From NCBI GenBank assembly GCA_030612185.1, contig JAUWOI010000090.1, forward strand, positions 1-11,311: a stretch of DNA of 11,311 bases, read 5' to 3'. Position numbers and translations under genes: made by a program. Below the pieces are notes generated by a model. That model saw only the letters and a program-made list of their open reading frames with translations, ran no database searches and was not told the origin of the DNA. Positions 1 to 7,807 of this stretch are shown one piece after another. Positions within the stretch are counted from its first letter, which is position 1, and each line of letters opens with the position of its first letter. Source of the stretch: Anaerolineae bacterium (lineage in GTDB: Bacteria; Chloroflexota; Anaerolineae; B4-G1).

Positions 1-1739
1 CGGAACACCCGCTGGTGGAACGCATCACGACGCCGGAGTGGGCCGCCGAGGTGACGGCCTACTGTGATGATGCGGCCCGCCGCAGCGAACTGGACCGCCT
101 GCAAGCCGGCCGCGATGGCGTCTTCACCGGCGCGTATGCGATCAACCCGGTCAACGGCGCGCGCGTGCCGGTCTACGTGGCCGACTACGTGCTGACGGGT
201 TACGGCGGCGGGGCCATCATGGCCGTGCCCGCCCACGACGAGCGCGATTTTGACTTCGCTGCACGGCACGGTATCCCCGCCCCGGTGGTCATCGCGCCGC
301 CAGGTTGGGATGGCGAACCGCTGGCGGCTGCCCACACCGGGCCTGGACGTATGGTCAACTCCGGCCCGTGGGATGGGCTGCCCTCCGGCGAGGCAGTGGG
401 ACGGATCGCCGAGTGGATGGAAGAGCAGGACATCGGCCGCCGGACGGTGCAATATCGCATGCGAGACTGGTTGATCTCACGGCAACGGTACTGGGGCGCG
501 CCGATCCCCATCGTCTACTGCGACGAATGTGGCGTCGTACCCGTGCCGGAGCATCACCTGCCGGTGCTGCTGCCGCACGTCGCAGCGTGGCTGCCCGGCG
601 ACGATGGTCGCTCGCCGCTGGCCAACGAGCCCGAGTTCGTCCATACCACCTGCCCGCAGTGCGGCGGCCCGGCCCGGCGCGAGACCGACACGATGGACGG
701 CTTCGCCTGCTCCAGTTGGTACTTCCTGCGCTTCGTCAGTCCCGACTACGAGGACGGCCCCTTCGACCCGGCCATACTGGCGCAGTGGGGTCCGCCCGAC
801 CTGTACGTTGGTGGCGCGGAGCACGCCGTGATGCACCTGCTGTACGCCCGCTTCTGGACCAAGGTTTTGGCCGACGCTGGCATCGTTCCTTTCCGCGAAC
901 CGTTCCCGGCGCTACGTAGCCAGGGCGTCATGCACGCCCGCGACCCGCAGACCGGCGAGGGTTCCGGTGAGTCCTTTGACCCTGCTCAGGACAAGCCCAG
1001 TCAAACCGTGCGTCGCATGTCCAAGTCGGCCGGCAACGTCGTCACGCCCGATAGTGTCGCCGCCATCCACGGCGCGGATACACTGCGCATCTACCTGCTG
1101 TTCATGGCTCCCTTCGAGAACAACACCGTTTGGGAAGAAGAGGGCATCACCGGCGCGAAACGTTTCCTGCAACGGGTCTGGCGCCTGTCCAACGCAGTCG
1201 CCGCCACCACCCAACCACCAAACCACCAAACTAACCAACCAACTAACCAACTAACCCACCAACTACACCGCACCATCCAGCGCGTCACCGCCGACGTCGA
1301 AGCCTTCAAGTTCAACACCGCCATCGCCGCGTTGATGGAGTGCCTGAACGAGATGAGCGCCCACCACCGGGCACATGGCGTCACGGAGGAACTGGCCAAG
1401 GCAACTCGAACCTTCATCCTGCTACTGGCCCCCTTCGCCCCGCACATCGCCGAGGAACTGTGGGCGCGGTTGGACGGCCCGTACAGTGTCCACCAGCAAG
1501 TGTGGCCTGTGTGGGACGAGGCATTGGCTGCCAAGGAGACCATCACGCTGGTCATGCAGGTGGACGGCCGGGTGCGCGACAAACTGACCGTGCCTGCCGA
1601 CATCGGCGAGGCCGAGGCCCGCGACCTGGCCCTGGGTTGCGAAGGTGTCCGCCGCCAACTGGATGATCGCCGCGTGGCCCGCGTGATTCACGTGCCGGGG
1701 CGGCTGGTCAACGTTGTGACTGATGTCGTAGCCGGGTAG
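1..1739 (+). CDS. leuS: Leucyl-tRNA synthetase, C-terminal part (5' end outside window)
   Basis: This class I aminoacyl-tRNA synthetase charges tRNA-Leu with leucine in the cytoplasm. The frame is already open at base 3 (EHPLVERITTPEW), so the GTG at 15 is internal and the N-terminal Rossmann half with its HIGH motif lies upstream. Visible in order are the editing (CP1) domain with GYGGGAIMAVPAHDERDFDF near 200-260, ISRQRYWGAPIPIVYCDEC near 475-530, a four-cysteine zinc site (CDEC, CPQC), SSWYFLRF, GGAEHAVMHLLYARFW, the KMSKS loop as RRMSKSAGN near 1010-1035, the anticodon-binding helices, and the C-terminal domain (MQVDGRVRDK; HVPGRLVNVV). The first lysine of KMSKS is Arg. Two low-complexity inserts interrupt the otherwise normal protein: about 15 residues (GSGESFDPAQDKPSQ) before KMSKS, and a Gln/Asn/Thr/Pro-rich stretch at 1204-1269. 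Both keep the frame, so the gene is probably functional. Identification is secure from the motif series. Confidence 0.97.
   Translation, partial: EHPLVERITTPEWAAEVTAYCDDAARRSELDRLQAGRDGVFTGAYAINPVNGARVPVYVADYVLTGYGGGAIMAVPAHDERDFDFAARHGIPAPVVIAPPGWDGEPLAAAHTGPGRMVNSGPWDGLPSGEAVGRIAEWMEEQDIGRRTVQYRMRDWLISRQRYWGAPIPIVYCDECGVVPVPEHHLPVLLPHVAAWLPGDDGRSPLANEPEFVHTTCPQCGGPARRETDTMDGFACSSWYFLRFVSPDYEDGPFDPAILAQWGPPDLYVGGAEHAVMHLLYARFWTKVLADAGIVPFREPFPALRSQGVMHARDPQTGEGSGESFDPAQDKPSQTVRRMSKSAGNVVTPDSVAAIHGADTLRIYLLFMAPFENNTVWEEEGITGAKRFLQRVWRLSNAVAATTQPPNHQTNQPTNQLTHQLHRTIQRVTADVEAFKFNTAIAALMECLNEMSAHHRAHGVTEELAKATRTFILLLAPFAPHIAEELWARLDGPYSVHQQVWPVWDEALAAKETITLVMQVDGRVRDKLTVPADIGEAEARDLALGCEGVRRQLDDRRVARVIHVPGRLVNVVTDVVAG
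961..1004 (+). repeat. In-frame palindromic mini-repeat inside leuS
   Basis: A short insert just before the KMSKS loop contains GTCCT at 971-975 and its inverted copy AGGAC at 988-992, giving a 5-bp stem. It encodes ESFDPAQDKP. LeuRS normally has only a few residues between the HARDP-like segment and KMSKS. I recall the FDPAQD peptide as the translated signature of small palindromic repeats spread through Chloroflexota genomes. That link is from memory. Confidence 0.55.
1204..1269 (+). repeat. G-free AACC/AACT tract inside leuS
   Basis: These 66 bases contain no G on the plus strand and consist mainly of irregular AACC, AACT and ACCA units. In frame they encode a Pro/Asn/Gln/Thr run (QPPNHQTNQPTNQ and on). 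They fall in the linker before the anticodon-binding helices, between RVWRLSNAV and LHRTIQRVTADVEAF. The complementary strand has many GG pairs. It looks like an expanded or inserted simple repeat tolerated in a surface loop. Confidence 0.7.
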
Positions 1740-1789
1740 TCACTACAGAGGCTGATCTATCCAGAGTTGTACTAATGGCTGGAAGCGGA

Positions 1790-1819
1790 TTGGGCAAAAA
1801 AGCAGATTTAGTCTATAAT
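1790..1819 (+). promoter_or_regulatory. Sigma70-type promoter for the DUF6978/DUF1828 pair
   Basis: A perfect TATAAT lies at 1814-1819. A weak -35 (TTGGGC, 1790-1795) sits 18 bp upstream. Transcription would start near 1826, giving a leader of about 40 nt to the ATG at 1869. Because the TATAAT overlaps the ATG at 1818, that earlier ATG would not be in the transcript. Confidence 0.6.
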
Positions 1820-1868
1820 GAGAATGCCCTGGCCGCAAACCTACATAGCTTCAACCAAAGAAATCTCC

Positions 1869-2309
1869 ATGTCTCTTACCCAGGCCGAAGCCGACTATTT
1901 GATGCAGTTGGAGAAGAAGTTTATCAGTGACGACCCGCTCATTCTTGGTGCAGGTCCACTCAAATCTGTCCGCACCTTGATCTCAGGAGACGGTCGAGAA
2001 CGGTTCTTGCTTGATGTGCATCGCGGCAGGCTAAGCCTAAAGAAGTACACTTTTCAGGAACGTGCCCGGGTGATCATTCCCCTGGTGCGAGTGGACATAG
2101 ACGAGACACTGCGTCACACAAACCCGGACGGCACGCTGGTTGAAGGCTCCCATATCCACATCTACCGTGAAGGCTACGACATCAAGTTTGCCTCGCCCCT
2201 GGATGGGTTTTCATTCCGTGCCCCCGACGATATGATCATAACGTTCGAGGATTTTGCTCGCTTCTGCAATATCACGATGATGCCACCAATTACGGGGCGG
2301 TTGATATGA
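1869..2309 (+). CDS. DUF6978-like protein of unknown function
   Basis: This is a 146-residue soluble protein with no signal peptide or membrane segment. It opens MSLTQAEADYLMQLEKKF and has a central basic patch (HRGRLSLKKYTFQERAR, residues 51-67). A later SHIHIYREGYDIKFASPL segment (residues 94-111) resembles the G-x-HIHIYREGY signature I associate with DUF6978. No catalytic motif is evident. The start was put at 1869 because the ATG at 1818 overlaps the -10 box of the only visible promoter. No strong Shine-Dalgarno precedes 1869, which leaves some doubt. The stop overlaps the next gene's start (ATGA), implying translational coupling and a joint role. Its place between leuS and a restriction-modification operon suggests a defence-related or toxin-antitoxin-like job, but that is inference. 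The family assignment is from memory. Confidence 0.75.
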   Translation: MSLTQAEADYLMQLEKKFISDDPLILGAGPLKSVRTLISGDGRERFLLDVHRGRLSLKKYTFQERARVIIPLVRVDIDETLRHTNPDGTLVEGSHIHIYREGYDIKFASPLDGFSFRAPDDMIITFEDFARFCNITMMPPITGRLI

Positions 2310-3079
2310 ACACAATCGGTGAGTGTGAGGCAATAATCCGCGAGTATCTAACCTGGCTGAAAACAGGACTCTCTGTTGCTAAAGTGGGCGATGGAGTCTG
2401 CGAGATCACTACCCCGTTCCTGGATCGGCACAACGACCATTTGCAAATCTATCTCTTTCAGGAAAACGGCAACTATGTTCTGAGCGACGACGGCTACACC
2501 CTCAGCAACCTGGAGATGTCGGGAGTGGATCTCTCATTGCCAAAACGCCAACGAATCCTCAAGACGATCTTGCAGGGTTTCGGCGTCAGTGTGGTGGAAG
2601 GGGCCTTGAGAGTCGAGGTACACCGCTCCAACCTGCCCCGCCGCAAACACAACCTGATTCAGGCAATGTTGTCCGTAAACGATATGTTCGTGATGGCGCG
2701 GGAACAGGTGTTATCCCTCTTCCGCGAAGACGTGGAGCAGTTCTTGCGTGCCAACGAGGTCCGTTTTACGGCGATGATCAAATTGGCCGGGCGCAGCGGC
2801 TTCGACCACACCTTCGATTTCGTCATACCGCCCTCACCCAAGGCCCCTGAACGGCTACTACGCGCTATCAATCGCCCCACTCGCGATACTGCTACCGCTT
2901 ACATCTTTGCCTGGAACGATACCCGTGAGGTTCGCGCTGAGGGCACAGAAGCCTACGCTATCCTCAACGACGAGGAGCGCAAGCCATCGGGTGATCTTTT
3001 GCGCGCGTTCCGTACTTACCAAATCCAGCCTGTTCTTTGGAGCCAGCGAGAGCGATACATAGACGTCTTACAACTCTGA
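2306..3079 (+). CDS. DUF1828/DUF1829 domain protein
   Basis: This 257-residue protein has two parts. The N-terminal part (about 30-120) shows EITTPFLDRHNDHLQIYL and YVLSDDGYTLSNLEMSG, the pattern I recognise as DUF1828. The C-terminal part (about 150-245) shows FDHTFDFVIPP and YIFAWNDTREVR and fits DUF1829. The acidic residues in LDRHND, LSDDG and AWNDTRE could form a metal or nuclease-like site, but I see no complete known catalytic motif. There is no membrane segment. The ATG overlaps the previous stop by 4 bp, so the two genes are probably co-translated and act together. The 3' end overlaps the convergent HsdMS gene by 12 bp. It could be a toxin-antitoxin partner or an accessory of the neighbouring R-M system. 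The biochemical role is not known to me. Confidence 0.8.
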   Translation: MNTIGECEAIIREYLTWLKTGLSVAKVGDGVCEITTPFLDRHNDHLQIYLFQENGNYVLSDDGYTLSNLEMSGVDLSLPKRQRILKTILQGFGVSVVEGALRVEVHRSNLPRRKHNLIQAMLSVNDMFVMAREQVLSLFREDVEQFLRANEVRFTAMIKLAGRSGFDHTFDFVIPPSPKAPERLLRAINRPTRDTATAYIFAWNDTREVRAEGTEAYAILNDEERKPSGDLLRAFRTYQIQPVLWSQRERYIDVLQL

Positions 3080-5596
3080 TCCCCCGTCACTCAACCCAAA
3101 CAACCCCCGCACGACCCGGCGCATTGTTTCCTCGGCCTGCGCCTTGAGCCGGCGCACGCCATCATAGTCTGCCAACTGGTCTTCGATAGCCTTCACTATC
3201 TCCTGCTGCACTTCCAGCTTGGGGATGGGTACCTCAATGTTGGTGAACAGACTAAAAAACAGTTCGTGGCGCACGGCTCCGACGGCTGTTTCGTCTATCA
3301 ACTGCCGAAAGTAAGGCGACTTGATGAGATAGTAGGCGAAGCGCCGATCAAGTTCTGGTTTGCAGGTAAAAATCACGTAGTAGGGACTGATAATACTTTG
3401 CTCGTCTGTCTCTGCAATCAAACCCACCGAACCAACGTTGACTCGCTGTGGATTGTAGGCCAAAGCCCCCTTGATCAGCCGTTTGTATTTGCGGCCAACC
3501 TTGAACTCGGCGCCAACCTTTGTTTGGCCTATACGAATCCCCTCCTCGTTGGAAACGCCATAGACTTTCCAAACCGTTTCGGGCTGGCTAGTTGGGTCCA
3601 CGTAATCCGTTGCATTCTCGACCAGCGGCGCGAACGACGTCGCCAGTAGATCGCTTTCGGGGAACTGAAATAGGCCGTCGTCCAGCCACTCGAGCTTGTC
3701 TACACCCTCCAATAGCATGTCGCACTGAAGGAGAATGCGTTGCTGACGGTCAAGCCGTTCAGCAATCTGCTTTTGTTCGGTCTTGTGCAGGTCAGGAATT
3801 TCAAGGGACAAGAAATCGTCAGGATGTACGCGGGCCTTCCCCGTTGATCCCCTGGACATAGCTTCCAGTTTCTCACCCAGGGGACCAAGACCAAGAATGT
3901 ACGCCAACAAGTGGGCGTCAATTCGTTCATTGTCCAGGTCAAATAGCGTGAAATCCGTAGACGCAATAGCTCCATCCAACTCTTGGGGAACGATTCCGAA
4001 CGCCTGCTTCCTTGCCCAGATGTTCGACATAATAACTTGACCAGCTCGGACTGGACGCTGCTTTTTCGTCTTTACATCACGGCCGACTATAGTATCGCGC
4101 AAACTGACACCCTTTCCATAAAGCGCTACGGACACCCTGCGATATTCGGTGTCGTCATCCAGAAGAATCGTCTCCATATTCCGTTTCAGGATATCTTCGA
4201 GAAGAGCGAATTTTCTACCCTGACCGGATGAAGTCTTGGTCTTTAAGTATCGGACGGGTCGCAAATTGCCCTTGCACTCATTGATCTCCTCAAGAGAGAC
4301 GAAACGATAGAAGTCCGATGGACTCTGGGAAAGCCAATGTGCAGGCACCTGGCGGATATCATCAAATGACCTGGCTTCAGCGATCCATATCCGCCGCGTT
4401 CCCTGCCACCTTTCACCCTTTTCCGGCTTGCGGAAGAACAGCACACACGCCTTTACGTCAGCAAATTCAAAGATGCCCTTGAACAGCCCGACGACGGCCT
4501 TCAGGTCAAACTCGCGCAACAATCGCCGGCGAATGGGGCTGTCTACGTTCCTGAACAGCACCCCTTCGGGCATCAACACGCCACAGTGCCCGCCCGGCTT
4601 GAGGGCGTGCATCATCAACTGGAGAAAGTTCGACTCCGGTTTGGCCGTCCGGGTCCAGGGCTTGAAATATCCTCCCAGGTCACTCACGGCCTGGCTGCCG
4701 CCGTAGGGCGGGTTGGCCATTATCAGATCGAAGCCGCCCTGAGCCAGGATCGCAGGATATGGGTTGTCTACTTCATCGTCGTGCGGCTTTAGTGTGGACA
4801 GGGTATAGGTTAGCTGGTCGAGGGAGTTGAACTCCTGGACGGTGCTGTGACCGTCGCCCTTCAAGATCATATTCATCCGCGCCAGCCGCGCCGAGACCGA
4901 TTCTGTCTCGTTGCCGTAGATCGAGTTTTCGCGCAGTTGGCACAGCCTATCCTTGTATTCGGCGCTGCTCTCGTCTGGGTAGCGAGCCTTCAGGTCGGCC
5001 AGCATCTCTTCCCAGGCGCGGGTCAGAAAGCCCCCCGTGCCCGCCGCCGGGTCCCACACCAGCATACCAAATCGGGGCTGCAACACGTCAATGATCATGT
5101 TGACTACCGGGCGCGGCGTGAAGAACTCTCCCTTCACACCCGCCTCGGACATCTTGGAGATCAGGAACTCGTAGATGGCCCCTTTGGCGTCGTAATCAAT
5201 GGTGGCAAAGTCAATCTTGTCAAGTTGGCGTAGAGCGCGGCCAAGTACCTCGTCGTGCTTGATATCAAAGATGAAACTCTCAAAGATGACGCCAAAGTGG
5301 CCCGCTGCCTGTTCGCGCCAACGCTTTCCGGCGAAGAAGTCGCGCAGCCGGTTGCGTACCTCGGGATGATAGCCCTCAAAGCCGCGCGGATCCAGCGCCT
5401 TCAACGTGTTCCAGCGGTAATGGTGTGGGATCAAACCTTGAATGTCCGGTGGCAACGTGTCGTACACATCGTCGTAGAATTTGAAGAACAGCAAGATAGC
5501 CGTGTACTCGATGTACTTTTTGACGTCGCGGTATTCGTTACGGATGGCGGTGGCTGCCTGCCACACCGCGCTGGTCAGCTCCTGTTTGGTCGCCAC
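3068..5596 (-). CDS. Type I R-M modification and specificity subunits fused (HsdM-HsdS)
   Basis: This 842-residue protein joins an adenine-N6 DNA methyltransferase to a specificity subunit. The HsdM N-terminal helical domain covers about 1-140. Methyltransferase motifs follow: GEFFTPRPVV (156-165), the SAM-binding DPAAGTGGF (182-190) and the catalytic NPPY (295-298). From about 445 the chain becomes HsdS-like, with target-recognition domain 1 (about 455-600), a conserved helix (EQKQIAERLDRQQRILLQ, 607-624), target-recognition domain 2 (about 655-790) and a second conserved helix (EVQQEIVKAIEDQL, 795-808). HsdM and HsdS are usually separate genes of about 500 and 400-450 residues. Here the frame is continuous with no stop or slippery site at the join. 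The GTG start at 5596 is supported by GAGGAA six bases upstream (5608-5603), 3 bp after the hsdR stop. It should recognise a bipartite DNA site and methylate adenine. Confidence 0.93.
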   Translation of the reverse strand: MATKQELTSAVWQAATAIRNEYRDVKKYIEYTAILLFFKFYDDVYDTLPPDIQGLIPHHYRWNTLKALDPRGFEGYHPEVRNRLRDFFAGKRWREQAAGHFGVIFESFIFDIKHDEVLGRALRQLDKIDFATIDYDAKGAIYEFLISKMSEAGVKGEFFTPRPVVNMIIDVLQPRFGMLVWDPAAGTGGFLTRAWEEMLADLKARYPDESSAEYKDRLCQLRENSIYGNETESVSARLARMNMILKGDGHSTVQEFNSLDQLTYTLSTLKPHDDEVDNPYPAILAQGGFDLIMANPPYGGSQAVSDLGGYFKPWTRTAKPESNFLQLMMHALKPGGHCGVLMPEGVLFRNVDSPIRRRLLREFDLKAVVGLFKGIFEFADVKACVLFFRKPEKGERWQGTRRIWIAEARSFDDIRQVPAHWLSQSPSDFYRFVSLEEINECKGNLRPVRYLKTKTSSGQGRKFALLEDILKRNMETILLDDDTEYRRVSVALYGKGVSLRDTIVGRDVKTKKQRPVRAGQVIMSNIWARKQAFGIVPQELDGAIASTDFTLFDLDNERIDAHLLAYILGLGPLGEKLEAMSRGSTGKARVHPDDFLSLEIPDLHKTEQKQIAERLDRQQRILLQCDMLLEGVDKLEWLDDGLFQFPESDLLATSFAPLVENATDYVDPTSQPETVWKVYGVSNEEGIRIGQTKVGAEFKVGRKYKRLIKGALAYNPQRVNVGSVGLIAETDEQSIISPYYVIFTCKPELDRRFAYYLIKSPYFRQLIDETAVGAVRHELFFSLFTNIEVPIPKLEVQQEIVKAIEDQLADYDGVRRLKAQAEETMRRVVRGLFGLSDGGSEL

Positions 5597-5599
5597 GGG

Positions 5600-7585
5600 T
5601 CATTCCTCATTCAATACGTCATCTATGTGGGCCTGGATAGAGTCATAAGTCACGCCAAAGGCATTGTTCAATGTCTCCAACGGGTCGAGGGCCGGATTGG
5701 CCCGGAGCAATAGATCTTCGGTGATCGGCATAAGGGGCGCTACCGCCTGCAACGCCCGCACCAATCCTGCGAAGCCCTGGCGCGTCGTGACCCGGTGGGC
5801 CTCTTGCTCAGCTGCAAGTAATCCCCTCAGTTCTTGCACGTGGGTGGTGGTGTCCAGGTATTGCTGGTGTGCTTCGGCCAGAGCCTTTTGGGTCTCTTCA
5901 ATCTCCTGTTGCAACCGTGTCAACTCGTCCTCTTCCGCTGTTTCCAGCACGGCAAAGGGGTCGTAGATTTCCAGTTCAGCAATCCCTACCGGCACGTCGG
6001 CTTCAGGCATTGGGCCTGGGGCGGGCGGGTCGGTCATCGGGTCATCGTCGGCCGGGTTGTGCTCCGCGCCATTGGGATAGTGGGGCTGAAATTCTTTTTC
6101 CTCCCACTCGGTCACGTTGACGAAGTCAACCATCGTGAAGCGGTCCTTGATCAGCTTGCCCTCGTCGTCATAAGCCTTGCGTGTACCCCGCCCCTTCATC
6201 TGGATGTACAGGCTCTTGTGGCGGGTGTAGCGGGCCATTAAGAGCAGATCCAGTTCAGGGAAGTTGAAGCCTGCTGTGAGGATGTTGAGATTGACCAAAA
6301 CCGCCAGATTCGAGTTGGGGTCACGGAACTCATCAATGAGTGCCTGGCGTGCCTTGGAGCTTTCGATGGCCGACAACACAAATTCAACCCGATACTCCTG
6401 TCCGTGGCGGGCAAACATCTCGTTGAACTTATCGAACAGTGATTCGACATGGCGTGAACTGGCGGCGTACACCAACGCCTTGCGCCCGTAAAAGTGCTCT
6501 TCGTAGTAATCCACGATCACCTTGTCGCGGTTATCCACGTGAATCGAGACTTCAAAGTCTTCGGACTTGTAGAGTGTATCGTTCCAGACCAGTCCATCCT
6601 TGTCCACGTTCGTTTTCACGCGGTGGATAATCGCCGGGGCCAGCAAGTCATCGTGCACACCGTCCTCGTAGTCGTAGACGTAGATGGGATCGCCAAAGTA
6701 CTCAATCGTGGCGTCATCGGCGAAACGGGGCGGCGTGGCCGTCATCCCCACCTGCGGGCAATCAAAGAATTCGACTACCTCACGCCAGAGGGCGCCGTGG
6801 ATACTCCGATGGGCTTCGTCTACGATGATCAGGTCGAAGTAATGGGAGTGAAAAGGCGCGGAATGGTAACGGTTGTACATCGTCTGAATCGTCGCCACCA
6901 ACACCTCGCGCCGTCCCCGCTGGTTGATGTCTTTGACTTTGAGATCCACTCCCTGAAGCCAACGGCTTAACTCGTCAACTGCCTGTGTCTCCAGGTTGTC
7001 CCGGTCCACCAGGAAGAGAACTGATAGACGCCGGTCTTCACGCTCCCAGACGATGCAGTTCATCTCCTTGATGACCTCAGCCGCCACCCGTCCCTTGCCG
7101 GTGCCCGTCGCCATCTGCAGCAACAGCCCGGGCTGTCCGTCAAAGAGGTGACGTACAGCAGTGGGTATTGCTTCGAACTGGCACTCATAGAGGTTCTTAT
7201 GAATCAGGATGTAGCCATCTTGAAGCGTGTTGGGGTCTTCTAGGAGGATTTCCAGGTGGGCAGGACTGGGCAGCGACCACAGCCGCTCAATACGCCAGTT
7301 ACGCATGTCCTCAATGTAATGGTTTGTACCGTCGGTGACGATCAGGAATGGGATGTCCTGCGCAGCCGCGTAGTAGCGACGTGCTTGTTGCAGATGCAGG
7401 CGCAAGTAGTGCTCGTGGTCAGCGGCAACGGGGGCCTTCGTCTCGACAATTGCTAGACGCGCCAGCCGGATGTCTATCCGGCCCATCGTGACGTTTTCCT
7501 CTTCGTGGACCTCGCGCTTCTTCCAGCCAGCGCGTTCTAGCAGTTGACGGACGTGGGGGCGTACGGTGTCCAATTCGGGGTTCAT
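5600..7585 (-). CDS. hsdR: Type I restriction enzyme R subunit (nuclease-translocase)
   Basis: This 661-residue HsdR-type subunit would translocate DNA and cut it when the target site is unmethylated. The N-terminal PD-(D/E)xK nuclease has D38 (RIDIRL) and E48-x-K50 (VETKAP). The SF2 motor follows: Walker A region MATGTGKGR (158-166), Walker B VDEAH (255-259), motif III MTATP (281-285), motif V-like NILTAGFNFPE and motif VI QMKGRGTRK (462-470). A Pro/Asp-rich linker (about 505-535) leads to a coiled coil (about 548-600) and a short C-terminal domain. It is shorter than the usual 800-1000 residues, mainly at the C-terminus. The Walker A Ser/Thr that normally follows the lysine is Gly165, which could weaken ATP-Mg binding. 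The ATG at 7585 has a strong AAGGAGA (7597-7591). It is the first gene of the hsdR-hsdMS operon. Confidence 0.93.
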   Translation of the reverse strand: MNPELDTVRPHVRQLLERAGWKKREVHEEENVTMGRIDIRLARLAIVETKAPVAADHEHYLRLHLQQARRYYAAAQDIPFLIVTDGTNHYIEDMRNWRIERLWSLPSPAHLEILLEDPNTLQDGYILIHKNLYECQFEAIPTAVRHLFDGQPGLLLQMATGTGKGRVAAEVIKEMNCIVWEREDRRLSVLFLVDRDNLETQAVDELSRWLQGVDLKVKDINQRGRREVLVATIQTMYNRYHSAPFHSHYFDLIIVDEAHRSIHGALWREVVEFFDCPQVGMTATPPRFADDATIEYFGDPIYVYDYEDGVHDDLLAPAIIHRVKTNVDKDGLVWNDTLYKSEDFEVSIHVDNRDKVIVDYYEEHFYGRKALVYAASSRHVESLFDKFNEMFARHGQEYRVEFVLSAIESSKARQALIDEFRDPNSNLAVLVNLNILTAGFNFPELDLLLMARYTRHKSLYIQMKGRGTRKAYDDEGKLIKDRFTMVDFVNVTEWEEKEFQPHYPNGAEHNPADDDPMTDPPAPGPMPEADVPVGIAELEIYDPFAVLETAEEDELTRLQQEIEETQKALAEAHQQYLDTTTHVQELRGLLAAEQEAHRVTTRQGFAGLVRALQAVAPLMPITEDLLLRANPALDPLETLNNAFGVTYDSIQAHIDDVLNEE

Positions 7586-7590
7586 ATCCG

Positions 7591-7597
7591 TCTCCTT
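7591..7597 (-). promoter_or_regulatory. Ribosome binding site of hsdR
   Basis: On the minus strand AAGGAGA lies five bases before the ATG at 7585. It fixes the hsdR start and shows that the frame upstream is not part of hsdR. Confidence 0.85.
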
Positions 7598-7639
7598 GTA
7601 TCAATGGCAGGCTCGTCCCGATGATACCCCACGACAGCC

Positions 7640-7807
7640 TCAAGTTCGGTCAGGTAGCCACTCACCGACAACCGGTGATTGAGTGATTTCCAGGAGAATA
7701 ATCGTCCCACTTCGCTCAACCTGGATCGCCAGATCCAGTCCCTCCCTGCCGGGTCTGGCAATCCGGCCGGAGCAATTGGGGTGATCTAAACTCCGGAATC
7801 CCCTTGT
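7640..7807 (-). pseudogene. Start-less protein-like frame upstream of hsdR (possible remnant)
   Basis: On the minus strand a 55-codon frame runs between two TGA codons (7810-7808 and 7642-7640). It reads like ordinary protein: NCSGRIARPGREGLDLAIQ followed by a hydrophobic TIILLEI strand. It has no ATG and no ribosome site. It may be the decayed end of a gene displaced by the R-M locus, or part of a repeat whose sequence happens to be open. I do not recognise a family. Confidence 0.3.

Noticed and set aside
305..919. 204-codon plus-strand frame inside leuS
   Set aside because: An out-of-frame shadow with Arg/Ala-rich composition typical of high-GC third-frame reading; leuS itself is continuous across it.
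1204..1269. CRISPR or tandem array in the AACC tract
   Set aside because: Units are 4-7 bases, irregular and without spacers; it is a simple repeat within leuS.
1091..1603. 170-codon minus-strand open frame in leuS
   Set aside because: It is the antisense shadow of a GC-rich conserved gene; its Trp/Val/Gly-rich stretch is just the complement of the simple repeat.
1818..1868. Upstream ATG extension of the DUF6978-like gene
   Set aside because: The ATG at 1818 overlaps the TATAAT box and would lie upstream of the predicted transcript start; the extra residues do not look like the family.
1740..1868. tRNA or small RNA between leuS and the DUF pair
   Set aside because: No cloverleaf, no GGTTCRA-type T-loop and no clear hairpin; only a promoter is supported.
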